Below are positions 21,548-34,272 of a stretch of DNA of 64,000 nucleotides, in pieces. The notes beneath the pieces are model-generated. The model saw only the letters and a program-made list of their open reading frames with translations. It was not told the origin of the DNA and did not search any database. Position 1 is the first letter of the stretch; each line of letters opens with the position of its first letter. Origin of the DNA: Neonectria sp. B-13 (taxonomy: Eukaryota; Ascomycota; Sordariomycetes; Hypocreales; Nectriaceae); contig NOKP01000003.1 in NCBI GenBank assembly GCA_002682825.1, positions 2,480,001 to 2,544,000 on the forward strand, written 5' to 3'. A program made the position numbers and the translations under genes.

Positions 21548-23047
21548 ATGGATGGATCGGGCTACAAGGACCCGGCCAAGTTGAAGGCTGCCCTCGAACT
21601 GGCCCGGAGTTTCAAGAGTTCATCTAAGGAGACCAACAACCGTAGCAAGGGCAGCTCCAATGGCGAGTTCAAGAGAGGTCCGCCCTTTGCTGAAGTTCCG
21701 AGACCTCAACATACCCAACCAAAACAGGGGAGTCACCAGACTGCAGCCCAACAATACCGACCTCAGCAGCTGGTGTCTTCGAATGTACCCCCTCCGAGCC
21801 GACGAAACTACATTGGTAATGTTCTGGTTTCCAGTCCATCCAAAATAGGCTCTGGCCCTATCATGGGAAACAAGGCAGTGGATTTTCTTCGCCGCCAAGA
21901 CCGGGTTACCAAGCCAGAAGTTCGTGAGTAGCATGCAAGCATTCTTCAACAGCGTCAATCTAACGTCACGATAGCGTCCACTCAAGTGCCTCGAGATGGT
22001 GTCTCTTCCAGCAATGCACCGCCTGTCGTCCGACGTCTTGATGAAGCGAGTCTCATCCAACTGGCGGACGGCAAACCTGATATCTCCAGAGATGTCTCGG
22101 GTAACCCATCTACGGAAAAACCCCCTTCGAAGCCGTCTACTACCAACGTCACGAATCGCACGGTTTCCCAGTCATCCAAATCGGCTGACGACCTCGTTGG
22201 GGTAGTTATGTCCCCCAGTGTGACGGAAGCTCAGAGATCTCGCCCAGCCAACAGCCTCAAGGCCGCACCAAAGGGGAATATCCTGGACACTCTATTCTCT
22301 TTCCTAGGCCAAGGCCTGGAAGAAGAAACCAAGGGGCAGTCTGTGAACCCTCTTCCCGCAAATTCAACTACGGCAAACAGCACACCCGCACTCGCAGCCC
22401 CCGCCCAGCCTGCTCAGCACACAACAGACGTCAGCCACAGCGGTCCTATTCTAGAGACCGGTGAAGTGACCACTGATACCACCCCATGGGAAAATCAAGT
22501 TGAAGAGGAGACGATTGTGATCGAGTCGCAGGAAGATGAAATGCTTTTCCCAAAGACACTTGAATTCATGCCAGAGCAAACCCCCTCAAAGGATCCTGAA
22601 CTGGGTATCGAAGAAGTGTCAGCTATGCATCCTGACGGCTCGAAACTCTCTGCAACCGCCCCAGAATGGGCCCCCGAAAAGCGAAGCAATGACCGAAACA
22701 TCTCTACGCAGTATCCTGATTATATGGTACCAACTGGTCAATCAAGCGGACATTTCGTTTCAGTCACTCCTGTTCAATTCGCTGACGGGTTCCTCGTGCC
22801 AGGGCCCAGCACCGGTCAGCTCTGGCTTCAGACACCAGTTAACGTTTCCATGGATGCAATTCCCTCGGATGTGACTCCGCCGGATTCGATCTCGCCATCT
22901 ATAATAGAGCTGGGAACATTGGGTGCCTTCCCCCTGGGTATCTCGCCAAACCCTGTCGCATCGACAACCCCACCCACTTCTAGCAGCTCGGTTGCCCGAT
23001 CTAAGAAACCTACACAGGGTTTGAAGGCGTCGATGTGGGCTACATAG
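21548..23047 (+). CDS. Hypothetical Ser/Pro/Thr-rich protein
   Basis: Exons 21548-21923 and 21975-23047 join in phase (GTT C|gtgagt ... gatag|CG) to give 482 residues. I do not recognise the protein. It starts MDGSGYKDPAKLKAALELAR, a short amphipathic helix, then becomes low complexity and rich in Ser, Pro, Thr and Asn, with no signal peptide, membrane segment or obvious zinc motif. A more conserved-looking segment is KGNILDTLFSFLGQGLEEE near residue 225. It is acidic overall and probably largely disordered. The single intron with strong signals and the long combined frame argue that it is a real gene. No function is proposed. Confidence 0.7.
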
Positions 23048-23665
23048 TGGCCGACCATTTCCTAGTCAGAGCATCAGTCGCAGTCTCTGAGAGATGTCGA
23101 GGAACCAGGATAAGATCAATCTATGAGAAACTCGACTTCGGATGCTGGACAGAAATGATCATGGATGGATCAGTTGAAGGAAATAATGAAATGACTACGG
23201 AAGAAAATGATGAGCGCAATACATGATGAGTGTTGCGAATCTTGCTGCATAATGCGGATGAGGGTCGACGCTCGTCCTAAGACAGGTAGCTAGCCTCGAC
23301 AAAAAGCGAGAAATAAACATGTACGACTTCTGTATAATAGCTTAAACAGGGCAATCCAGACAAACTTGAAGGCCTGTCATTAACTACTTCCGGTGATGTA
23401 TCATTGCTCAAAGCTGAATGCTAATAAAGCTGTTTCTTCTAAGTTTCGTCAAATATCACACACGAACTTTTGCTTAAACAGCAGAGAGAAGTGACTCGTC
23501 ATTCGCGGCGGCCTCGAGCCAACGTCGCTTCCAAACTTGGTGGGGAGTGAGTAGGTAACTTGGATGAAGTCAATTAGGAGCAAGTTACTACTCATCAAGC
23601 TCGAAGCAAAAAGTCCCAAGATATTTGATTACCATCCGCAACAAGTCGTTCCCCTACACTAGTCA

Positions 23666-24193
23666 TCAGATTACCAATTGCCCGATAGCTAATGAATTGC
23701 TCTTATGTTCCCTGGTAATCCATCGGCGGCCGATGCCTGATCGCTTCCTAGCGTCGAAGGACGTGAAATGACGAATTGAATATGGCTTGCGTAAAGTGTA
23801 AAGTAGGAACCTGTAAGATATGTTCTCGGCCTTTTGGTTTGCGAGGGGCAACCTGAGCATCGGAGAAATGGTGGGTTCGCTTGTGTAGCACCGTCGGAGT
23901 TTTCTTTCACCCGCTGTAATGGAATGTGGCTGCCATCTAAATATCCTCCACAGAGGCGAACACCGAAAGCGCTGCAAGCGTGTAACTCTGATTGAGGTAT
24001 CGTCGAATGTTGGCCCAACCGCGGCCGAGATGATGCATGGTTTTCCGTCTTTGACTGCCCGGGCAGGCGTTGTGCGGTAGATCTCGATGAGACGAGCCTG
24101 GCCGTCCAGGGAGGAGATCTTGAAGAGAGTGGCGCGTTGAACGGGTAGTGAGGATATTTTGATGAGGATATTTTGATAGACGGGGTTGCTCAA
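23666..24193 (-). CDS. Doubtful small gene, unrecognised
   Basis: A 175-codon minus-strand frame starts MSNPVYQNILIKISSLPVQR. A second frame of 109 codons overlaps its 3' two thirds. The first 65 residues look more protein-like than the rest, so a spliced or frameshifted small gene is conceivable. I could not find a splice pair that clearly joins the two frames. No domain, signal peptide or membrane segment is visible. It may be chance. Confidence 0.2.
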   Translation of the reverse strand: MSNPVYQNILIKISSLPVQRATLFKISSLDGQARLIEIYRTTPARAVKDGKPCIISAAVGPTFDDTSIRVTRLQRFRCSPLWRIFRWQPHSITAGERKLRRCYTSEPTISPMLRLPLANQKAENISYRFLLYTLRKPYSIRHFTSFDARKRSGIGRRWITREHKSNSLAIGQLVI

Positions 24194-24762
24194 GCAGCTT
24201 AGTTGGAATTACCCAGACTCGGTTCTGGGATCTCCAGGCCGAGTTCAGCCATACTGTAGTATACGTACGCCAGCCACTTGAACGCAGCTGGCTGGTCCAC
24301 GCCAGCTGGCGGAGCTGTCAACGCCCTGCGGTTGGAGGTGTGGATTATGACGGCGTTTGAGCGAAGATTCTTGAGTTCTCCTGGGGTTTCATCTAAATCA
24401 TATCATATGTCTATTCGTATTTAACACCCCGGTTCGGAGGAACGTTATACATGCACGTGAAAAAGGAAAGCCACGTTGGCTGCCAACCTCAGTTATTTGC
24501 CTCTACGGCAAAGGCATGCCTCATTGCAATGGGCAGCAAAGGAGGGGCACACTACTAGCCCAGGAAAGTCTCCGCCTCAAACGACGAATCGAGTAGATCG
24601 TGGATCTCGCAGCCGTTTCATAGTCGCCGTTACGGAATCCAATCCCCACGTGGGACGGTTCCCAGCAAAATAATGGAAGGTGGCTTCACAAGAGCTTACT
24701 ACCAACTTGTCAACTTGTCAACCTGTCATAGCAGCCTCAGGCAAGTAGCCTGGGGCTCGCGC

Positions 24763-24784
24763 GTGTGTGTGTGTGTGTGTGTGT
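24763..24784. repeat. (GT)11 microsatellite
   Basis: Eleven uninterrupted GT units lie in the gene-free block. Length variation between strains is likely for such a tract, but no function is implied. Confidence 0.85.
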
Positions 24785-26031
24785 TGCACAACAGCACCCA
24801 ACTTGCGTCTGACTGCGAGAGCAGCGCCAGATAGCCAACAGGCTCCCACGGTATTGATTCCGCGTCTCGGCGGCCCTCGCACCGTGCGCTGCCTGGCCAC
24901 AACCAGGCCGGCCTCTTTTTAATCCCACCAAGCCTTGGGAGAGCTCCAGAAATCTCCATGTCTTCCCAATCCCCATCCATGTCTTGGTGATAACGCCGCC
25001 CGTACCCCACGTACTTTGTCCCGCACCACCAGGCCGCCGCCGCCATCGCCTCTGACAAACTGCCCGGGGGAGCTCAAGTACAGCTACGCACAGCCTACTC
25101 TACTACCTACTAGGAGGCTCGCAGGCAGCTCTGGGCTGGTGAACTGTGAGCGTCGCATCCAACCAAACCTTTGTCTTCACCTTTCTATTCGCCCGCCCTC
25201 CCGCCTTTTGTCCTTTACCTGCCTTTAGCTGCTGCGCTCGCCATTGCGCACACACGCGATTTGCTCAATCTCGACATCAGTCACCATCAGTCACCAGCAA
25301 CGCACCCGCGGCCTCCCGTCACTGATGCAATCGCCGCTACAGCCACCCCTTACCCCGCTCTGCGACCACCCCTGAACAGCTTCAGCCTCCCTCCTCCAGC
25401 CAGTTCGTGGCCTCCCGGGCCATCCCCCCAAACACTTCAACTCACTGTTCTGATCGCTATCGGCCGCTATCGTCCGCTATCGTCCATTAACCACCCAGCA
25501 CCACCTCATTCGGTCCGCCCACCATCCACGCACGCCGGCTGTCGCTGCCAACCACAGGCCGATACGTAGGCTACTGCCGGGGAGCTTCTCCCCCAAAGGC
25601 TGCCGCGCACAGGTGCCTCTGTTCCTTCCTGTCCCTTCTGGTAGGCGTTCCTCCGCTAAGCTCACCCCCTGCGACTCTGGCGTCTTTGGCGGGGTACCCA
25701 CACAAGCACCGCGCCCTGCCAATCCATGCTCCCCCATATGCCAGAGTCAACCATCCCCATATCTGCATCCCACCTGTCGTCAATCCCCATTCACCATTCA
25801 CCATATCAGAAAACCCAGGCTTCCTTTTCATTCACTCCATTCCCCCAGCCTTGCTCTCGCTCCGCGCCCTCCGAGCCGAGCTGCTTCCCCTTCTCCTTCT
25901 CCGCGCGCTCTTTGCTTACCAAACCCACATGTTAATTTTGTGCAGCTGTCGCCGGGGCGTCTCTCACGACGGTGTGACGTCTCTGCACCTCAACGCTTCG
26001 TGCCCTTCTTCCGCCCTCCTGCACCACCCCG

Positions 26032-29000
26032 ATGGACCTCGTTTCGAGACCCCTAGACCATTCGAGTCGCGCCGCCTCCGCTGAGCCAAGCTCGACCAGG
26101 CCGAACCCTTTTGATGACGGCGACGTCTCCTCCCGAAAACGACGGCGCACCTCACTCTCGGGCTCGCCAGTCACCTCCTCCGATACCATAAATTCTATCG
26201 ACGAATCCTCGAGATCCACCACCCTTGAAGGCGAGCCTGACCTCTCCGACCGCGCACCAGCTGAAGAGGCCCATCGAGAACCCATCACCCCCCAGACCCC
26301 CGAGCAACGCTGCGTCTCGCGGGAGCCTCCCACTGAGCCTTCCTCCAGCATGGTCACTTTAAACCTTCGCAACGCCCCTCATAACGACGGCGCGTCTTCT
26401 TCGCCCGTCTCCCCCTCGCCCAGCACCATGGCCTCAGCCCACAACTCAGTCCCCGGCGAACCCCCCAACGCCCAGGCCGACAACGTGAAAACAAGTGTCG
26501 AAGACCACGATGCCGACCTGCCTGCTCCCGAAAGCTTGGATACCCCGCAATCGTCCTCTTCCTGTTCAGAGGTTCCGTCCATCGAGGTCATTACAGTGCC
26601 GTCAGACGAAGATATGGCATCAGGCCGACAGAGTGTGGACCTCTCGATGAGTGGGGAGGGTCTGGTCTTGGTCGACCCTGTCCCAGACTTCCCATTCAAT
26701 GATGCCGAGGAAAGTCTTGTCGAGACGGTGCATCGACTTACTCAATATTTCTCCACCCGTGAGACCCCCCGTCCCCCTCTCGCCAGATTCACATTGCTGA
26801 ACAGCGCAGAAACTCCTATAGAAGAGTCCGTCATCGATAACATCCAACAATGGCTTGAGCAGTATCTACGATACGTCAAAGATGCCCCCCAGGAAGCTGC
26901 CTGGGACTCGTGCCGCGTGAATCGAAGCTTCTGGCAAGCCTTCCCGGAGGTCATTGTGGCATTGTCTTGTCGAAAGTAAGTTTCTCCCATCGATATCCGG
27001 CCAAAACAAGCTGACTGGATCCAGGTCACCTACGGCGAAAGCCCCGGGGCTACGAAGCGTCGTCATGGATCTTTATTCCGGGTTTGCAAAATTGACAGCA
27101 TGGTTCATCACGTTTGATCACCACACCATTCAGGAGTTTCTGTCAACGCAAGCAAGCCAAGACCGTCGCAGTCCTGATCTTCTGTCTATCTGGTATCTCC
27201 AACCGCTCCACACGCTTACTCGGCCACGATTCAGCGGTGAGCAAGTCTCAGAGACTGGGCTCTCATCTCCACGATCAGACGATGCATTGTATCTCATTAA
27301 GGAGTTGCAAGACAGCCAAGGTGGCAGCCTGACTTGTCTTGCCCAGTTCGCCACCGGCCTCGTCGGCCTCATCCCGGAGTTCCCCAGGTTGGCCGATAGT
27401 CTTGCGCCAATCTGCCAGATTGCTGCCGACATCATGGGAGATTCAGTCCTCATTCTATACACCCCCCAGGGCGTGTCAACACCAAAGCAGCGTTTGGAGG
27501 TGGGCCACCAGCTGCACAACCTAGTGTCAGATGCTCTCACGACCATGATTGAGAAGCATGTCACCCAATTGAGCTGTGATAGCCTCACAAGCGGGATCCA
27601 AGCCTTGTCAGATATGCTGAGGCTAAGTCTTCAGGGTCACCATCAGAATGCAATTGAAATGCTACTTGAGCATCAGCAATTGCACCCCAACCTCCCACAC
27701 AGTTACACGGCCGAGGCGATCGTTTGCGAGAAGAGATTCAGCATCTTGACGAAACTTATCCGGTCAAGCCAAATGCAACTGCGAGTCATGGGTGTTACGA
27801 CCATGTGCGGTGATCTCGTAGCATGTTGGAAACGGTACTCAGATTCTGGGGAGGAAAGCAGTGCCGCCTATCTCAACCATCTTGCGGAACATCTGCTTCG
27901 TACGCAGTTGATCGAGTACATCCTGGGTCCAAACTGCCATCCCGAGATTACTGTCGAAAGCGCGAACATCATTGGGTTTCTGGTGGTAACGAGAATGTAT
28001 CGCGAAGAGCACACTGATCTCCTGTGGCAAGGCATTACGTCGAGTCAAGATCCCCGAGTGGCTGACGCATTAACTCGCATGATTAACACAATCATCAACC
28101 TTTTCGACTACAACGGGCTTCTAGGTCTATGTGACAAGCTGCAAACGTTGCCAATCGAGGGGTTTACACCAGCAATTCGGCTCCTCTGGGAGAACGTCGT
28201 GCGCCATCTGGTTTCGAGGTCCAGTGTCGATAGAGCGACACTCAGCTTTCATCCCTATGATCTATGCTTGCGGCTTCTCAGGGAATCTTCCATCTGTGGA
28301 ACCGGCTCGCAAGTGGCGCATCCAGAGATGCAACATGCTGCAATGCAGAAATTCAAGGAGCTTCTAGCCTATGGCCCGGATCCCGAAGGCCGCCAGCAGT
28401 TATACCAAAGCTGTATCAACGATATCGCGGAGCAGTCAGATACCACTTTGGGCAGCCTATGGTGCCTGTCCATGGCGATCCGGCCTGCTGTCATCACAGA
28501 GGTGCATGTTTTGACGGAAAAGCATGACCTGGCGAAGCTCATCGTGGACGAGCTGGAGCATGCAATCGAGGCTGGTCGGGCAGCTGGTGTTCCAGCTGTG
28601 CTATACGGTGCCACGAACCAGCCTCGGAGGGAGTTCATCGCTCACATCATACAACTCGAGCCCCAGACGATCAGTGGAGACCTAGGAGCCAAGCTCTGGG
28701 CCATGTTGATTGGGCCGCGGTCGCCCTGCCTCGACGACAAACGAGCTGGCTGGAGCATCCTCAACACCGTCAAACAATCCTCATTCCGGAATCCGTTTCT
28801 CCAAACATGTCTATCACAATATCTGCCAGCTCTTCCCCCATCCTGCTTCTGCGATGGCATGTTGGAGTTTTTGCGAGACGCAATTTTGCCTCGTCTTAAC
28901 GAAACGGGAGACCTTGTCCTTGACGATCGAGACTTGTTGGCAGCGAGTGGCATTGAGGAACTGTGGCGCTTGATCCTAGAGGCCGATGATACAAATCTTG

Positions 29001-32000
29001 TTGATCAATCAATCCGGACTCTCGCGGTTGAAGTGTACATTGAAAGCCGACACATCCTCACGAACTCTATTCACCGAACGCGACTCATCCATTTGGCACT
29101 GGTGGGCCGGTGCTTGCGTCAACTGAAGGAAGCAGCACGGACAATCAAGGCGTCAAGCGAGGGCACGATGAGTGGCGACGATGAACCAATGGTAATTGTC
29201 GCAACCGAGGAGCAAGTTCAAGAACAAGAGCGAATATTCACCCGGTCCTTGAAATTCCTAAGATTCTTCTTAGAAGCGCACCAGTCGAAGCCACTCTTTG
29301 CAGCACCAGACTTGAGAACTCTGATATCTCAGGCTCCCTATGAGGTTGAGGGAGATTCTGCCGAGCTGAAGTATCAGTCGTTCGATGGAAGCAGTCAGAC
29401 TGACGTGAGGCCGCTCAGCATTGGGAAACTCAACACCGTGGCCTCCCTTCTCGCCAGCCTGAGACAAGAGACTGGATTCGACAACTATCGGGTCTACTAT
29501 CGCGGACGACCATTTCTTCCGAATGAGCATGAAATTTGCCAGTCTCTAGAAGACCTACGTGTTCACGATGGCCTTATCTTGGTCAAACGTGAAGAAGATG
29601 GTCCTTCTTACTCTGCCAAGGTCAAACCGGGGGCATCCCCTCTAGAGGTGGAGATTTCGGCTCATTTTGATGAAATGTGGGAATATCTTAGCATGGAAGA
29701 AAAGCTCGCGCAAGAGGTAAGAGATCCTGCGAGTAATTAGGCGTGCGGGTGGACTAACATTCCAAGATTTACCATTTCCTCGTGAAACTGCCAACCGATG
29801 GTCACATCCTGCAATCGATCAATAGCGATGGCTCATCTCATCGGGATGTTTTTCCTCCTGGTCAACCATTCAAGTCACTCTATGCGGTACACGCGCTCCT
29901 TCAGTACACTGAGGCTGCTCTTCATGGGAGGATAAGTACGGAAGATACCACTGGCGATGGGCTTAGCGACCGTCCTTCTCAGCCTGTTTCCTACGTTCAG
30001 GCTGTCAAAACGTCGATATCACTCATCGTCAAGGCAATTTCTGATGAGGATGTTCTCGATCGAGCTTCTTTAGGTCTGCGCCTAACACTTACTGGTGCAC
30101 TGGTACAATCTTTCCTGCGCTTTTTGGACAGTGAGTCAATCTTGAAAACAAATTGAGACAATTGCTAACCCGATCTCAGAACTCGACACCCCAAGAGGCT
30201 CCTTCACCATGGATGGTATGGAGGCTCCAACCCCTGACCGGTTGGTTGACATCCTCTCCAATGCTATCGCCTGTCCGGATGAAGCCCCGATGTCGCTCAT
30301 AGCGGGAACGCTTGCGGCGATAATTAGACTCAGCTTCCTCGATGTCGAATTTTGGGAGAAGCTTACCGCAAGCTCTGCTTTCTCATCCCTGCTTCAGAGG
30401 ATGCTTCTCACTGACACCCGAAGTGGGGTTCGAACCGTGACAGCCAAAATGATCGAGGAACGCTTGAATTCTGACCTTGCATCGTTGACTGACAGCTCCA
30501 GTACTCCGACAGGTGGATTGAGAGCCACCGCTTTGACGAAATACTTTTGGACCATTGTTTCCGATCTTGTGCCCGAAACTGCCAGATCGCCAGGCCAGTG
30601 CGATGAAGTTTTCCGGCTGGCTCATTCCCTTCTTGTGAAGATGACGACTAGGTCGCCTGAGCTGCTGAACACGCCACAGCTTGCGTCTCGAACCAGTCAG
30701 CTGCTCCTTGACCATGTCTCGACAGAGAACATCAGTCAAGTTGGGTTTGGTGACTCATATGCAAAGGGTTTAACGTCCCTACTGCATCTTTGTCTACAAG
30801 TGGATGGTTCCATAGCCACATCCTCCAATCTGCCACCAACTCTTGCCCAAGATCTTTTCTGGAAGCACCTGTATCCGACAAAACGAAGCCTGAGTGAGCA
30901 GCCCGTACCGAAGATTCTACTCAACGCCGAAACGCGAGCCAAGCTATCTGAAATTGTCTTCAGTCTGGTAAAGAACGACAAGGAAAGAGTTCATGGACTT
31001 TTGAGATCCCTCGACTCCCTGGTACCATTCTACTCAGACGACGAGGACGACCCATACCTGTACGAGCTTCCTTACAATTTTGAGAGATCAAAGGCACTTC
31101 GGGCGCCTTGCGGCTATGTTGGACTCCAGAACCTTTCCAACACTTGCTACCTCAACTCACTACTCACTCAACTATTCATGAATACCAGTTTTCGAGGTTT
31201 CATGATGAATTCGAGAGTTCGCGATCCTGGAAATACCCAGCAGCTGCTCTTCTACACGCAAAAGCTGTTTGGTTATATGCAGGAAAGCTACCGTCGCTTT
31301 ATTGACCCTACCAATCTTGTGAACTCCATCAAGACTTACGACGATACTCTCATCGACATTCACAACCAAATGGACGTTGACGAGTTCTACAATCTTCTCT
31401 TCGATCGCTGGGAGGGTCAACTTCTAAACAGCGATGAAAGGAAGCAACTGCGTTCATTCTATGGAGGTCAACTTGTGCAACAAGTCAAGTCCAAAGAGTG
31501 CGAACATATTTCAGAGAGACTTGAGCCGTTCTCTGCTATCCAATGCGATATCAAGGGGAAAAGCACGCTCGAGGACAGTCTTCAAGCATACGTGGATGGT
31601 GAGATCATGGAAGGAGGTGAGTTTTCACTTTGAAAGTAATTATCCTACACCATTGACCAAGGACCATAGACAACAAGTACAAGTGTTCCACTTGCGACAG
31701 ACACGTCGATGCTATCAAAAGGTGGGTTTATCATCTCATTTTCTCGGTTCTTCAAACTAACCAAATCTAGGGCCTGCTTGAAAGACATCCCAGACAACGT
31801 GATATTTCATTTGAAACGATTCGACTTCAACCTCCGCACGCTACAGCGGAGCAAGATTAATGACTATTTCTCATTCCCTGCGCGGGTCAACTTGCGACCG
31901 TATACTATTGAGCACTTGAGCCAGCCAGAAAACGAAGATGAGGAGGACATTTTTGAGCTCGTCGGAGTTCTCGTTCACTCAGGAACAGCTGAATCGGGGC

Positions 32001-34272
32001 ACTACTACTCGTACATTCGAGAGCGTCCTTCCACCGGTGACCGACAAAGCTGGGTTGAATTCAATGATGACATGGTAACCCCTTGGGATCCTGCGATGAT
32101 GGAGAGCTCAACTTTTGGCGGCCCCGATCATCGTCCCCCCTACGACAGCAACGGCATCATGTATGACAAAACCTACAGTGCCTACATGCTCTTTTACCAG
32201 CGTGCCTCTTCCCTCCGAGCCGAACAAGAAGCGATGCCGAAGCTGAGCATTCCTGCACCTCTTCGAGTTGAGGTGGCAGAAAGCCTCAAAGACCACATTC
32301 TGGATGAAAATACGGTCATTCTACGTCGCCATTGCCTCTTTGATCCGAGTCACACGAGACTAGTCCAGATGCTGTTCAACCAATCCAGGGTGCTCCGCCA
32401 TAGAGACTTTAGCAGCATGAACCTGGATCAAGGGACTGTTGAAAGTCCCTCTAGCCAGCCGGACGATCATGATCTCAAAGACTTGGCGATGGAGACAGTC
32501 ATCAGCAACCTCGACCAGGTCGTCACAAGAGCTAAAGACATCCCCGACTTCCCAGTCTTCTCAACGATGATTAGAGACGCCATCGTTGGGTGCCCCCAAT
32601 GTGCGCTGTCGTTCTTTGATTACTTCAGCAGGCGCCCCGAAGCTTTCCGTTCGCTACTTCAACGAAACCCGGACATCAATGTTCGCCTCTTCGTGAGCAA
32701 AATGTTCATTTGGGCTCTTGAGAAAATATCCATCTCACTCCCCACCGTGTATGATCCATTAACTTCACGGCACGGAAGTTCTGAGATGGATGAGGATGGG
32801 AACGAGATCAGTCTTGGACGCGATCACAGTCAGCGCTCTGTTCTTGGCAGCGCGGTGGGTATCATCAACCACCTTTGGCGGTACTTCCACATTCACATAA
32901 GGGCATGGGACGAATACTTCGCAACCATTCTCGGATTTGCCAGACTGGGGAGTCGCGAGGTTGCATATCTTCTGGCGGGGGATTATCTGGGTAGGCTCCT
33001 GAGGATCGTTTCAGCCGACCCGATAATGGAGCTTCCGCCGAATTATGCTCGGATGCTTCATAACGTTATGCGACGAATTAACACCACTCGGCCTCCGTCC
33101 TACCTGGCGATTATCGCACTAATCAGCCATTTGATGCAACAGCTCGATCCGGAACTCGGGTCAGAGACGATCGTTGACGACCCGGCAGAGCGGCTGGATC
33201 GCATGGAGACGCCATTCAACTGGACTTCGCACGAGGTTGAACTCGTTCACACTGGCTTGGACGGAAACGCGTCGAGTCTTTTCGTGGAGAAGCTCTTGGC
33301 GATCGACCAGGCTCACGAGCAGACGGATAGCATAATTCGATTCCTAGTTGGAAGCAACGTGCAGATGGATACGAGGACGCTAGGCACTCTAAAGCGCTGC
33401 ATCCGGGGCGACACGTCAACACAGGCTATGGACCCATTCTTGAGGGCGGCGAGTGTGTACATCGAAAGCACCGAGCAAGTCGAGAACGCAACGAAGATGG
33501 TGCAGCACATATTTTTGCAGGCTAAAAGCCTGCAAAATACAGAAGGCACCCTCTTTCTCAACTTCTTCAAGACGGCGTTGAATCTCAAGGGGCAAGACGA
33601 GGTGTTGGCAGAGACGGTTCGCACTTTCAGCCTGAAACTGGTGCCGAAATGGGGGCCTCACCTTCTTGTGTACCAGGACATGACCACTCGATCGAACACA
33701 GAAGACTTCTTTGAGCGTGAGCTCTTTCAGTTTGTGGCTCCAGGTAACCCTGTTCAAGAAGGCAATCAAGCGCGGAGGGATGCCATGATTCAAACGACCA
33801 AACAGCTCGGTCTTATGTGCCTGGTGTATCTACAGGAGAACCACGTCAGAAGGCGGGCGCCATTGAGACGGGACGTGGCAAGCATCTTCCTGCAGGTGAT
33901 TGCGCAATGTGCCGCGATAGTTGACTCAGACCCTGAAACACAAGATGAGGTGGATACCGACTTTCTATCACTACAGCGCGGTAAGTGAAGAAGATTGTGG
34001 CAGAATGCCGGGAGGCAAAGAAAGGATGGCTAACTGGGATTTCAGAAGTATTGGACCCTCTGAGAAGGCTGATTGTCGATGATGTAGAAGAAGAAGGGTC
34101 CGGTATGTTACAGTCTTTCAGCGACTCCGATACCATCACAGCAGACTTGGCATAACGGCTGACCTTGGGCAAAGAATGGGAAGGCTCCTGCGGCTCGTCG
34201 GACCACATGGATGATGTTGTGGGGATGAGCATGCAAGCAATCAACGAAATGAACGACGTGGATTTGGTTTAA
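26032..34272 (+). CDS. Giant USP-family ubiquitin hydrolase
   Basis: Eight exons (26032-26975, 27025-29716, 29767-30130, 30180-31616, 31670-31721, 31771-33980, 34046-34102, 34175-34272) encode 2617 residues. The enzyme removes ubiquitin from proteins. The first 300 residues are disordered and Ser/Pro-rich. A long helical, armadillo-like region follows. A ubiquitin-like segment lies near residues 1095-1165 (VYYRGRPFLPNEHE). The USP catalytic domain begins GYVGLQNLSNTCYLNSLL with catalytic Cys1656, continues through a zinc-knuckle half (YKCSTCDRHV, in the 52-nt exon 5) and carries the His box GTAESGHYYSYIRE (His1907) followed by WVEFNDD. A further helical region of about 650 residues ends the protein. 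Layout and size match the USP9X/USP24/USP34 group. All catalytic residues are present, so it is probably active. Its substrate is unknown. Confidence 0.92.

Larger units (their letters stand above)
23048..26031. other. 3 kb block without a supported gene
   Basis: This lies between the hypothetical gene and the deubiquitinase. Minus-strand open frames at 24193-23666 and 24018-23689 overlap each other in different frames and are noted separately as a doubtful gene. A (GT)11 tract lies at 24763-24784. From about 25000 the plus strand is C-rich and pyrimidine-rich up to the ATG at 26032, probably promoter and leader of the deubiquitinase. Confidence 0.4.
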
